From Nostoc linckia NIES-25 (lineage in GTDB: Bacteria; Cyanobacteriota; Cyanobacteriia; Cyanobacteriales; Nostocaceae), in assembly GCF_002368035.1 (NCBI RefSeq), contig NZ_AP018223.1, positions 443,016 to 507,015 of the forward strand: 64,000 nucleotides of DNA. Direction: 5' to 3'. The notes below the pieces were generated by a model. That model saw only the letters and a list, made by a program, of their open reading frames with translations. It was not told the origin of the DNA and made no database searches. Shown here in pieces: positions 1-7,689 of this stretch. Position numbers and translations under genes: made by a program. Numbering within the stretch: position 1 is the stretch's first letter; each line of letters opens with the position of its first letter.

Positions 1-131
1 AGTAATAACCAAATTCCTGACGGTGCAAGTAACACTAAAGGTTGCAGCCAACTTCTGCGCTGACTATGGAATTCATCTTTTTGCAAAAGATTGTTTTTTT
101 CAATATTTATCATTCCCAACTCCTAATTGTT

Positions 132-195
132 GTACAGACGCGATTAATCGCGTCTCTACTAATTTTTGTATAGACACGATTAATCACATCTCTAC
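132..195. repeat. two tandem imperfect palindromes
   Basis: Two 28-bp palindromic units lie side by side at 132-159 and 168-195. Each has the form GTAYAGACRCGATTAATC followed by its near-complement. The same GTAGAGACG arms recur at 28250-28278. This is a typical dispersed cyanobacterial hairpin repeat just downstream of the binding-protein gene; no T-run marks it as a terminator. Confidence 0.75.
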
Positions 196-197
196 TC

Positions 198-1283
198 TTA
201 ACTGCTAGTTAATTGAGTCCAGTAGCGTTCATAAACATCTTCAAATTCTCCTACAGGACTGATTCGCTCGCAATTTGCTAAAAGTGACTCCGGGGGAAAT
301 AAATTAGAATTATTTTGTATACGTTTTGGCAATTGCTCGAATCCCGCACTATTAGGTGTAGCAATATTAAGACGTTGACTGATTTGGGCTGCTACTTCTG
401 GTTGTAAAATCATGTTAATCCAAGCGTAGGCTCCAGCTAAATTGGGGGCTGTTTTAGGAATTATAATAGTGTCTGTCCATAATGAAGAACCGCTGCGGGG
501 AATCACATATTTGAATTTAGGATTTTCTTTAGAGATTTTCACCGCATCTGCTGAATAACACATTGCTAAAACTAAATCTCCTCCGAGAATTTGATTTTGC
601 CAAGCATCTGTATCAAAAGCAGCGATCGCAGGTTTCAGCACTTTCAATTTATCATAAGCTTGTTTGATTTCTAATTCGTTTTTAGAGTTATAAGAATAAC
701 CTAACATTCGCAATACTGCACCCATAACTTCTCGCACATCATTGAGCAAAGTCATGCGTTTATTAAGTTTGTCTTGGTTTTGCCAAAGGTAATCCCAATC
801 TTCTGGAGTATCTTGAAGTTTTTCAGAATTATAAATAAAACCTGTTGTACCCCAATTAAAAGGAATACTATAACGGTTATTGGGGTCATATATAGGATTA
901 GAAAACCGGGGAAATAAATTTTCTAGACCAATTAGGCGATCGCGATTTATTTCTGTTAATAAATCTTTATCTACCATCTTCTGCACCATATAATCAGATG
1001 GGTAGATAATACTGTAAGCGCTACCACCTCCAGCTTGCAACTTAGCCAGCATCACATCGTTAGAATCATAGACATCCGCCAGCACTTTCATGCCAGTTTG
1101 AGTACTAAAAGTTGTTAGTAATTGTTTGTCAGTATATTGCGTCCAAGTATAAATATAAAGTTGATCGCTTCGACCAGAAGTATTAGAATTAGCACGTACT
1201 TGGGCTAGCCTCCAACCGCAACTCGTTAAAGACAAGCTAGAAAGTGCTGCTACTCCTTTTAAAAATTGTCGTCTTTTAGTCAT
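198..1283 (-). CDS. PotD-like polyamine-type ABC transporter substrate-binding lipoprotein
   Basis: A 361-residue extracytoplasmic solute-binding protein of the spermidine/putrescine (PotD/PotF) type, expected to deliver polyamine-like cations to an ABC importer. The N-terminus carries a twin-arginine motif (R4-R5, FLK at 7-9) and a lipobox L19-T20-S21-C22, so a Tat-exported, lipid-anchored protein is inferred. The mature part opens with the family-typical LYIYTWTQY strand. The length fits the family. No potA, potB or potC lies next to it, so it is an orphan binding protein or works with a remote permease. The exact ligand cannot be read from sequence. Confidence 0.87.
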   Translation of the reverse strand: MTKRRQFLKGVAALSSLSLTSCGWRLAQVRANSNTSGRSDQLYIYTWTQYTDKQLLTTFSTQTGMKVLADVYDSNDVMLAKLQAGGGSAYSIIYPSDYMVQKMVDKDLLTEINRDRLIGLENLFPRFSNPIYDPNNRYSIPFNWGTTGFIYNSEKLQDTPEDWDYLWQNQDKLNKRMTLLNDVREVMGAVLRMLGYSYNSKNELEIKQAYDKLKVLKPAIAAFDTDAWQNQILGGDLVLAMCYSADAVKISKENPKFKYVIPRSGSSLWTDTIIIPKTAPNLAGAYAWINMILQPEVAAQISQRLNIATPNSAGFEQLPKRIQNNSNLFPPESLLANCERISPVGEFEDVYERYWTQLTSS

Positions 1284-1454
1284 TCGTCTTCTATAAGAAA
1301 GTTAATATTGGCTGGTTGTTAAAGCATTTATAGCCACCTCAGCCAGTCCAAAAAACACTCTGGAGTACTGGAATTAAAAACAAGTCAGCCGATATTATAA
1401 CCGTGCTAACGCAGTTTAACCGTGTATTAGTAATTTTTATTACATTAGTATGCT

Positions 1455-1845
1455 ATGTTGTTTCCATCTAATTCTGCAAAACAGAACTCAGGTTTGGCTA
1501 GGAAACCTGGCTTATGGCTGCAAAGCTTTGAATTTGAAGTTGTAACGGTGAATTTACACAGTAGCATAACCAACCGCAGCAACCGAGAAGCAAAATACTT
1601 TCTGGAAGGCTTGAGGAATAACGTCACTCCGGAAATGGTGCAGATACCGCCAGGAACTTTTACCACCTATAGAAAACGTGAGTTGGAATGATGCAGTAGA
1701 ATTTTGTAAAAAATTGAGCTAAAAGATGGGATGTACTTACAGATTACTTAACGAAGCTGAATGGGAATATGCCTGTCGTGCTGGAAATTGCCAATTTGAT
1801 ACTTTCAAAACTATAGAATCCGATTTGATTATCGAAAAAATTTAA
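1455..1845 (+). pseudogene. decayed formylglycine-generating-enzyme (SUMF1)-like gene
   Basis: The first part reads LQSFEFEVVTVN, later EMVQIPPGTF, as in cyanobacterial FGE-sulfatase-domain proteins. After PGTF the frame is lost. From about 1666 a second frame reads PIENVSWNDAVEFCKKLS, then a TAA, then after KMGCT reads YRLLNEAEWEYACRAG, both hallmark SUMF1 motifs. Around 60 codons between PGTF and PIENVSW are missing compared with the family, and the C-terminal half is absent. An internal deletion, a frameshift and a nonsense codon therefore make this a fossil. The family normally acts as a formylglycine-generating or related sulfatase-modifying factor; no function is expected here. Confidence 0.8.
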
Positions 1846-1847
1846 GT

Positions 1848-1883
1848 GTAGGGTGCGTTAGCCTTTGGCGTAACGTACCCTAC
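1848..1883. repeat. GTAGGGTGCGTTAG palindromic repeat
   Basis: An imperfect inverted repeat with arms GTAGGGTGCGTTA and TAACGTACCCTAC. It is a short member of the family also seen at 22134-22211, 26288-26363 and 30122-30199. It lies just after the FGE-like pseudogene. Confidence 0.8.
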
Positions 1884-1950
1884 GTATATTTCAAAAATAA
1901 AATATCAGTCCTATAGAAGATAAAAACATTTTCAACTCTAAAATAATAAA

Positions 1951-2589
1951 TTATATTTGCTTTCTCAACCAAGAGCGAAATGCTCTCATCGCTGTATTTC
2001 TGCCATCAGTTTTACTTCGTTTTAAATATTCAGGAATGACTTGAGCAATAGGTATACTAGGAAAAATTCGGCTATTATTAGATTCTATATATTTTCCATT
2101 AGTCAGTACATTAATTTCTAATTTATTACCATTCCAGCGCCATAGTTCTGGAACTCCTAATAGTTGATAATTATTAAAACGAGTGCGGGAGGTAATATCA
2201 ATTTCGATTGCTAAATCTGGAGGTGGATCGACTGTTAAATCAATTCTATCCTTACCTCTAACAGCTGCTTCATTTTCGATATAAAAGCAATCATCCGGTT
2301 CTACCCCAGCATCCATTTTTTCTTGGTCAAAAGTTGTAGACCCCAAACTCCAAAATTCAATATCGAGTTCTTCTAGTAATATTTCTACCAAATTGCCGAT
2401 AATTTTTTTGCCTACCTCATGCTCTGGTAATGGAGCAATTATTTCCAGCACTCCTTGACTGTAAGATATGCGAGAACTGCGATTTTCACCCAATTCTGCC
2501 AAAATATTTTTGTATTCTGACCAGGATATACCCTTAATCAAGAACTGATGACCTACAGGTACAATTAGTTGCTTGAGTTCAAGTAACAT
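1951..2589 (-). CDS. Uma2-family (DUF820) PD-(D/E)XK-like protein
   Basis: A 212-residue Uma2-type protein, a family greatly expanded in cyanobacteria and built on the restriction-endonuclease fold. The acidic site shows at D99/D100 (VEPDD) and at the PDLAIEID strand (E129, D131), followed by the family-typical LLGVPELW at 144-151. The usual lysine after the acidic strand is not clear: the segment reads TSRTRFNNYQ, so catalytic activity is uncertain. The start ATG is preceded by the purine-rich GGAGGCAAGGAAATA on the coding strand. Biological role is unknown for most members, with transposon or defence links proposed. Confidence 0.85.
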   Translation of the reverse strand: MLLELKQLIVPVGHQFLIKGISWSEYKNILAELGENRSSRISYSQGVLEIIAPLPEHEVGKKIIGNLVEILLEELDIEFWSLGSTTFDQEKMDAGVEPDDCFYIENEAAVRGKDRIDLTVDPPPDLAIEIDITSRTRFNNYQLLGVPELWRWNGNKLEINVLTNGKYIESNNSRIFPSIPIAQVIPEYLKRSKTDGRNTAMRAFRSWLRKQI

Positions 2590-2746
2590 TATTTCCTTGC
2601 CTCCAGAGTTAACCCAACTATAGCAAATCTAAATCATGGGCGATCGCCAGTCTCCCAAACTTATTAAACAAGTCGGCGATCGTTGATTTATTATAAATTC
2701 TGAATTCTGTTAGCGTAGCGGGGCGAAGCCCATTCTGACTCTTATT

Positions 2747-4924
2747 TTATGACTGACTGATGGGAATTTTAATTACAAATTCTGCTCCTTGTCCGGGGAT
2801 TGAGTTACAAGACAAATTTCCCCCATGTTTGTTTACCACAATTTGGTAACTGATGGATAGCCCCAGCCCTGTACCTTTTCCAACATCTTTAGTAGTAAAG
2901 AAAGGGTCGAAAAGTTTGGGAAGTATTTCTTGGGAAATGCCCATACCATTATCTGCAATTCTAATTATTGCCCATTTACTATTACAAACTTCGGTGCAAA
3001 TGCGAATTTGTCCTTGTTCTCCTACAAATGATTGTTCCAAAGAATCAATAGCATTAGCTAGAAGATTCATAAATACCTGATTTAATTGACCAGGATAGCA
3101 TTCCATTAGAGGCAGTTTACCATACTCTTTAATTACAGAAATTTCTGGACGATCGGGTTTTGCTTTCAAGCGATTGTGCAGAATCATCAAAGTACTATCA
3201 ATACCTTGGTGAATGTCTACATCTTTAAATTCAGCTTCATCAAGACGAGAAAAGTTCCGCAACGAAAGAACGATTTCACGAATCCTTTGAGTTCCTACAG
3301 TCATAGACTGGAAGAGTTTTACAATGTCTTCTTTGAGAAAATCAAGGTCAATAGCTATGATTTCTGCTTCGATCTCTGCTGGAGGATAGGGGAAGTGTTG
3401 TTGATAAAGTTCTAACAGACGCAATAAATCTTTGGTGTATTCGGTGGCTGGAATCAGATTAGCGTGAATAAAATTCACTGGATTGTTAATTTCATGAGCA
3501 ACACCCGCAACCATATTCCCAAGTGAAGACATTTTCTCACTTTGGATAAGTTGGCTTTGGGTACGTTGCAGTTCGCGCAGGGTGTTTTCCAAATTTTGCG
3601 CTTGTTGCTGTAATTGCATTTCGGCTTGTTTGCGCTCGGTGATATCAGTTGAAACACCAAGAATTTGATTTATTTTGCCATCAGCATCGCGGCTGAAAAC
3701 TGTTTCTCTAGTGTATAGCCAGCACCATCCATCATTTGGTTGTCTCACCCGAAATTCAAATTCATAAATCTCGCCATCCTTGGCTTTAGTAAAATTTTGT
3801 AAGTGAGTTACGACTTTTCCCCAATCATCTGGATGAGTAATGATGGGTAAAATTTGCGTTCCCATTTGTTGAATTTGCTCATTAGAATAGCCAAGAAATT
3901 TGCCCATTTCTTGATTAGCGTAAACATTACGCTGTTGCTCTAAATCGAAGATGTAGAGAATATTAGGAGAAGAGTCTGCAATGCGTTGAATGAAGTGTTG
4001 GCTAGCTTGGAGTGCTACTTCGGCTCGTTTGCGCTCTGTAATATTTAACGCTGTTCCTACTAGCCGATAAACTCGACCTTCGCTATTTTTTAAAGGATTA
4101 ATTGTAGTTAGCCACCAAGTTTCTTGACCGTGAAAAGTCAGGCATTCTTCATATTTGATGCCAATACCAGTTTCTATGCAGATTTGAAATCGCTGACGTA
4201 CTTCTAGACCTTCAACAGTACCATGCACATATTCTGGAGCTTTACCCATGACCTCTGCGTTACTAATTCCTGTTATCTTTTCTGTTGCTGAATTCCAGCC
4301 AGCGTAAAGCAATTCATAGTTATCTAGAACGTCGATCGTGAATATTGGTTGAGTAACACCATCATAAATACTGCGTAAAAATTGCTCTTTTTCTTGTAGT
4401 TGAGCTGCGGCTTGTTGACGATCGCATATTGCAGTTTCTTCTAGCTGCTTGTGAGCAGTAATGACTTCAGAGAAGATAATGATACCGCCAATTTCACCGG
4501 AGTCTTTGTCATACCAAGGATTTATTTGCCATTTCACCCAGTGGATTGTCCCCTCTCCAAGGGGGAAAATATTTTCTTCGGATTGCTGGATGCTTCCTGC
4601 CAAACAACGTTGATGAATTTCCTGCCAATACGGGGGAATATCTAGAAAGATTTCACAATGAGAGCGACCGATGATGTCTCGATCGCTTAGATTATAATCT
4701 TCCCGCCAACGCCGACTCGTCAGGACATAGCGCATTTGTCGATCGAATATGGCGATCGCACCAGGGATACATTCAATAAACAAATCCATCTGCTGTTGGC
4801 TAGACTTTAGCAGATTTGAAGACTTACCACCTTTTAAACTGGCAACTAACTGACGCAGTTCTATTAATTCTTGTTGCAGCGATTCGTAGGTATCTTTATC
4901 TACAGAAATCAGATTACAAACCAT
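2747..4924 (-). CDS. PAS-domain sensor histidine kinase
   Basis: A 725-residue soluble histidine kinase with an N-terminal coiled coil (about 9-35) and three PAS domains (about 45-160, 185-300, 305-430), each ending in a coil such as ITERKQAE. The dimerisation box is VAHEINNPVNF with phospho-acceptor H477. The ATPase has the N-box NQVFMNLLANAID, the D-box ADNGMG and the G-box GKGTGLGLS. There is no membrane segment or receiver domain, so it probably senses a cytoplasmic ligand or redox state and signals to an unlinked regulator. The kinase core closely resembles the ethylene-domain kinase at 22256-24715, so the two are paralogues. No partner regulator is adjacent. Confidence 0.93.
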   Translation of the reverse strand: MVCNLISVDKDTYESLQQELIELRQLVASLKGGKSSNLLKSSQQQMDLFIECIPGAIAIFDRQMRYVLTSRRWREDYNLSDRDIIGRSHCEIFLDIPPYWQEIHQRCLAGSIQQSEENIFPLGEGTIHWVKWQINPWYDKDSGEIGGIIIFSEVITAHKQLEETAICDRQQAAAQLQEKEQFLRSIYDGVTQPIFTIDVLDNYELLYAGWNSATEKITGISNAEVMGKAPEYVHGTVEGLEVRQRFQICIETGIGIKYEECLTFHGQETWWLTTINPLKNSEGRVYRLVGTALNITERKRAEVALQASQHFIQRIADSSPNILYIFDLEQQRNVYANQEMGKFLGYSNEQIQQMGTQILPIITHPDDWGKVVTHLQNFTKAKDGEIYEFEFRVRQPNDGWCWLYTRETVFSRDADGKINQILGVSTDITERKQAEMQLQQQAQNLENTLRELQRTQSQLIQSEKMSSLGNMVAGVAHEINNPVNFIHANLIPATEYTKDLLRLLELYQQHFPYPPAEIEAEIIAIDLDFLKEDIVKLFQSMTVGTQRIREIVLSLRNFSRLDEAEFKDVDIHQGIDSTLMILHNRLKAKPDRPEISVIKEYGKLPLMECYPGQLNQVFMNLLANAIDSLEQSFVGEQGQIRICTEVCNSKWAIIRIADNGMGISQEILPKLFDPFFTTKDVGKGTGLGLSISYQIVVNKHGGNLSCNSIPGQGAEFVIKIPISQS

Positions 4925-5123
4925 AGTCTTGTTATTTGCCAGCTAGGGATCTGAAGTTGACTTCATTTCTATATTTCCCAATAATCTCTAGCAAACAACG
5001 TTCATAACTAAAGAAAAAATCTTGAGATAATTCGTAATTCTTATACTACATATAAATGTGCTTTATTTTTGTTTACAAGGAATTCAAAATTCAAAATCAA
5101 TCAGTTCCCAATAGCGCCTGAGG

Positions 5124-5340
5124 TTAATCACCATAAGTAATAACGGTAGTCTTATTTGTAATACCAGAATTTTCTAAAAGTTTTTGCTACGCAAGTGGGT
5201 AAAAATTAATACGAAAATCGGTTAGTAGAATGTCAGTAGTAATATTCCAAAACACAGCGCCGGGAATGTGTCCTGTGCTATCTGTTAAGCAAGCTTTGAA
5301 AAGGATATTCCGCAAACTCGATGTTTCGTCTCGCGCGGAA
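5124..5340 (-). pseudogene. rhodanese-like sulfurtransferase remnant with amber codon
   Basis: Reading the minus strand gives DSTGHIPGAVFWNITTDILL, then DFRINFYPLA, a TAG codon, and then in the same frame QKLLENSGITNKTTVITYGD followed by TAA. This is the first half of a tandem-domain rhodanese (the GHIPGAV motif and the TTVxxYGD strand). The active-site cysteine loop and the second domain are missing. Upstream sequence to 5465 stays open but is not recognisable. A nonsense codon plus truncation make it non-functional. Confidence 0.75.
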
Positions 5341-5556
5341 ATGGTAGCTTGACTTTCCTCAAATATCAGCTTAGTTCGACAATATAGCAAGCAATAGGCA
5401 ACAGGCAAAGAAAGTTTCTGGAGTCGGGGTTTTTGGATTAGTTTATGTTCTAAACTATGCTTCAACTGCTATACAGCAGAATTCAGGAGCAGAAAAATCT
5501 CTTCATTCCTACCCTATTCCCCACTCCCTACTCCCTCTTTCCAAGCTAATAGACGA

Positions 5557-5754
5557 CTATATTTTCAACTCCAGCGAAGAAATTTCTTCTGGATTTTCAA
5601 CCAAATGCCAAAATAGTGCAATCTCACCCACATTATCAGCAATAAATCTCAATTCTTCTGAACTAGCATCTTTAGCCATTTCTGCTAAAAAATGTTTGGC
5701 AGCAAGAATTGTGTTTTGCCTTCTCAATGTTTTTTGTTGAGAGCCTCTATTCAT
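5557..5754 (-). CDS. small conserved-looking hypothetical protein
   Basis: A 65-residue acidic, helical protein with no signal peptide or membrane segment. An AAGG ribosome-binding site sits eight bases before the ATG, and the composition (AAKHFLAEMAKDASSEELRF) looks like real protein. I do not recognise a family. It stands alone between the rhodanese fossil and the GerMN lipoprotein gene, which is on the opposite strand. Confidence 0.5.
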   Translation of the reverse strand: MNRGSQQKTLRRQNTILAAKHFLAEMAKDASSEELRFIADNVGEIALFWHLVENPEEISSLELKI

Positions 5755-5977
5755 TTTTTTGCCTTAAAAGTATTAAAATTTGGTTTATTTTGTGTAATTA
5801 TTACCGAAATGTACTTACTTTGCATCAATCTTGAGAATAATATCCATCGGTCTAAGCTTCTTGGATTCTACTTAACTTCATTTATATCTTACCAAGTTAA
5901 TACTTGAGAAAGATGTAATTTTAGCCTTTATACGGTTACACACCGATGGTATTTGATATCCTTCAGATTGCAATTTT

Positions 5978-6013
5978 GAGATCCCCGGAGTTCTCAAGAA
6001 GTTTGGGGATCTC
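5978..6013. repeat. GAGATCCCC...GGGGATCTC hairpin
   Basis: A 9-bp perfect stem (5978-5986 with 6005-6013) around an 18-base loop. A related hairpin with AGATCCCC arms occurs at 59844-59876, so this is a dispersed repeat rather than a gene-specific terminator. The rest of 5755-6168 shows no gene that I can support. Confidence 0.6.
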
Positions 6014-6168
6014 GTTAGCGCGATAAACGTTGTTCCTTGAGACATAATTGCTGCTTAACAGATACCAAGTTGACACTTTAGAGACTGGCTCAAAATTGAC
6101 AAATTTATACGGAATTGATACCACCAATATTGAAGTTGATAGCAGTAATGTAACTTTTGAGCAAAATT

Positions 6169-6810
6169 ATGAAGACAACTAAGAGATATCTTTTACGCGC
6201 GATCGCTGTAACAATTGTTCTTGGTCTGAGCAGCTGTAATTCTAACCCCACCACTAATAATATTGATAGCCAAACGCCATCCCCTACCGCAACACCAAAC
6301 ACCACAGTATCTCCAGAACCTATTACAACACCCACAAACAGCTCATCATCTCGGACTTCTAGCCAAATTTATAGTGTTGCTCAATTGAGAGAAAAATCTC
6401 CCAATCAAGAATCCGCTGGAGAAAATACGCCTTCTTCATCAACTTCTAAAGCTGCTAATAGTAAAACTACAAATGTAACGATTTACACTAGTGACGTGCA
6501 ATGTCAAGAATTGATTCCAGAAAAGATTTCAGTACCAGCTGATGAACCAGTAAAAAATGCAGTGGGTAAAATCATAGAAAAACGAGATACAAGTGACTTT
6601 AGCTTGTCTGGATATCGTGTTAACGTCAAAAATGGTGTTGCTACAGTTGATTTGCGGATATCTCCTGAGTCAAAGCGGCAAATAGCTTCTCTTTCTAGTT
6701 GCGAACAGTTTGCTTTGTTTGGTAGTGTCCGCAAAACCTTAACAAGTAATGCAACATGGAATATTAAAGAGGTTCGTTTCACTGAGCGAGGTGAAGACAT
6801 TGTTCTCTAG
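6169..6810 (+). CDS. GerMN-domain lipoprotein
   Basis: A secreted lipoprotein of about 213 residues. The lipobox L20-S21-S22-C23 follows a hydrophobic signal. Residues 25-95 are a Ser/Thr/Pro/Asn-rich linker, and about 95-205 form a GerMN (spore-germination/sporulation) domain with VTIYTSDVQC and later GVATVDLRIS and SLSSCEQFALFGSVRKTL. GerMN domains in non-sporulating bacteria are thought to be periplasmic or cell-wall binding modules. I chose ATG 6169 over the in-frame TTG at 6157 because it gives a normal signal peptide. A strong intrinsic terminator follows, so it appears to be monocistronic. Confidence 0.82.
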   Translation: MKTTKRYLLRAIAVTIVLGLSSCNSNPTTNNIDSQTPSPTATPNTTVSPEPITTPTNSSSSRTSSQIYSVAQLREKSPNQESAGENTPSSSTSKAANSKTTNVTIYTSDVQCQELIPEKISVPADEPVKNAVGKIIEKRDTSDFSLSGYRVNVKNGVATVDLRISPESKRQIASLSSCEQFALFGSVRKTLTSNATWNIKEVRFTERGEDIVL

Positions 6811-6820
6811 GCCAAATAAT

Positions 6821-6857
6821 CCTACACTGACTTTCATATGTGCAGTGTAGGGTTTTT
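6821..6857 (+). terminator. intrinsic terminator of the GerMN gene
   Basis: Perfect 9-bp stem CCTACACTG (6821-6829) with CAGTGTAGG (6843-6851), a 13-base loop, then G and TTTTT. It begins 10 bases after the stop codon. Confidence 0.88.
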
Positions 6858-6925
6858 GATTACTTGCGGTATGGCGTTGGACATTGACCGCACGCGGATC
6901 GTCTTTGGCTCTGGGGAGTTTTAAG

Positions 6926-7018
6926 TGCGTTAGCGTACTCCTACGGAGAAGCAAGCTACGCGGAGCATCTCGTAGAGAAGCTTTGCCGTACCCGCTAGCG
7001 TCTGTAGAAAGAGAAGCC
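6926..7018. repeat. short dispersed repeat cluster (GCGTTAGCGTA / GAGAAGCAAGCTACGCG type)
   Basis: A run of short degenerate repeats containing GAGAAGCAAGCTACGCGG and TAGCGTCTGTAGAAAGAGAAG. The same strings recur at 18094-18164, and a shorter GTTAGCGTAGCGGGGCGAAG variant is at 2709. These interspersed heptamer-like repeats are common in Nostocales. The open frames across them are not genes. Confidence 0.7.
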
Positions 7019-7119
7019 ATCGCCAGTTGCGAAAACAGTGTGTCTTTTAGTCAATTGAAAATCGCTATAAATAATGGTATGCTGTAGTATAATATTAAAG
7101 TTTTGGCTAACAGCTACTC

Positions 7120-7191
7120 GCGGGTGTAATTCAGTGGTAGAATGTCACCTTCCCAAGGTGAACGTCGTGGGTTCGAGTCCCATCGCCCGCT
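7120..7191 (+). tRNA. tRNA-Gly (anticodon CCC)
   Basis: A complete 72-nt cloverleaf. Acceptor GCGGGTG pairs with CGCCCGC, D-stem ATTC with GAAT, anticodon stem TCACC with GGTGA around loop TTCCCAA (anticodon CCC, reading GGG), and T-stem GTGGG with CCCAT around TTCGAGT. The discriminator base is T; CCA is not encoded. The anticodon arm is the target matched by the crRNA-like unit at 7352-7396. Confidence 0.96.
7137..7156 (+). other. putative Cas12k PAM (GTA) and 17-nt protospacer in the tRNA
   Basis: GTA at 7137-7139 fits the GTN PAM known for type V-K Cas12k. The next 17 bases (7140-7156, from GAATGTCACC to TTCCCAA) are identical to the spacer-like sequence carried in inverted orientation at 7352-7368. 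The transposon-end sequence begins exactly 60 bases after this PAM. That V-K insertions occur about 60-66 bp from the PAM is established knowledge; its use here is inference. Confidence 0.8.
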
Positions 7192-7199
7192 TTTGATGT

Positions 7200-7283
7200 T
7201 GTACATTAACTAATTATTTGTCACTGTTAACAAATTAATGTCTGTATTGACAAATTGTTGTCCTCTTGAATAACAAACTTGCC
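7200..7283 (+). mobile_element. putative type V-K CRISPR-associated transposon end
   Basis: The segment starts with TGTACA (7200-7205) and holds four imperfect copies of a 16-17-base motif resembling TTRACAAATTRNTGTC at 7206-7222, 7227-7242, 7247-7262 and 7268-7283. They are phased at 20-21 bp, about two helical turns, as expected for TnsB-binding sites. Known V-K ends have TGTACA-like termini and similar ACAAATTAATGTC repeats. Bases 7195-7199 (GATGT) would be the 5-bp target duplication. I found no matching opposite end in the window, so the element is partial, decayed, or longer than the remaining 56.8 kb. Confidence 0.8.
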
Positions 7284-7351
7284 TTCTTTAATTATATGCT
7301 GAACCTGAATTTAGGAACGCAATTTTAACTCAGTTTCTAGAAGCATAGAAA

Positions 7352-7396
7352 TTGGGAAGGTGACATTCCTTTCAACCCACCTTTTTATTTTGAAAC
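7352..7396 (-). CRISPR. delocalized (stand-alone) crRNA unit targeting tRNA-Gly
   Basis: On the minus strand, 7396-7369 reads as an atypical 28-nt repeat. It begins GTTTCAA and ends GGTGGGTTGAAAG, like the ends of Cas12k direct repeats but shorter than the usual length of about 37. It is followed at once by a spacer whose first 17 nt (7368-7352) match the anticodon arm of the tRNA-Gly 200 bp away. There is a single repeat and no array. Type V-K transposons are known to use such a unit, separate from the main array, to home to tRNA genes. No tracrRNA or cas12k is recognisable nearby. Confidence 0.8.
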
Positions 7397-7572
7397 TTTA
7401 CATAGTAGAGTTTGTCTCAACTAACTCTTCGTTACAGAAACATTGGAAATGACAGTTCGCTAGTGCGAAAAAAGTTTACCCACTTTTCAACTCGCCTCAA
7501 CTGTGAACTATGATTCCCGTTTGGTTAGATGTTATACCAATTCAAATAATGTTTGCGACACATCAATTATCC

Positions 7573-7601
7573 GTAAGGGCACAACATTGTTGTGCCCCTA
7601 C
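7573..7601. repeat. GTAAGGGCACAAC palindrome
   Basis: An inverted repeat, GTAAGGGCACAACA with TGTTGTGCCCCTAC. Related copies lie at 42841-42870 and 43024-43052. It is a dispersed repeat inside the interval between the crRNA unit and the peptidase gene; nothing else is recognisable in 7400-7689. Confidence 0.7.
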
Positions 7602-7689
7602 CCATCTGTCGCATTCTTTTTTCAAATTGATATTATTTATAGTGATTTAGAATCAAAGCTATTAAATAAAAAAAGTTAGATTATATAGG

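Noticed and set aside
23..208. 61-codon plus-strand frame at the window start
   Set aside because: It runs through the tandem palindromes and gives repetitive Ile/Asn/Thr sequence; no ribosome-binding site.
7573..7601. GTAAGGGCACAAC palindrome as part of the CRISPR repeat
   Set aside because: It is a dispersed repeat found at 42841 and 43024 far from any CRISPR-like unit.
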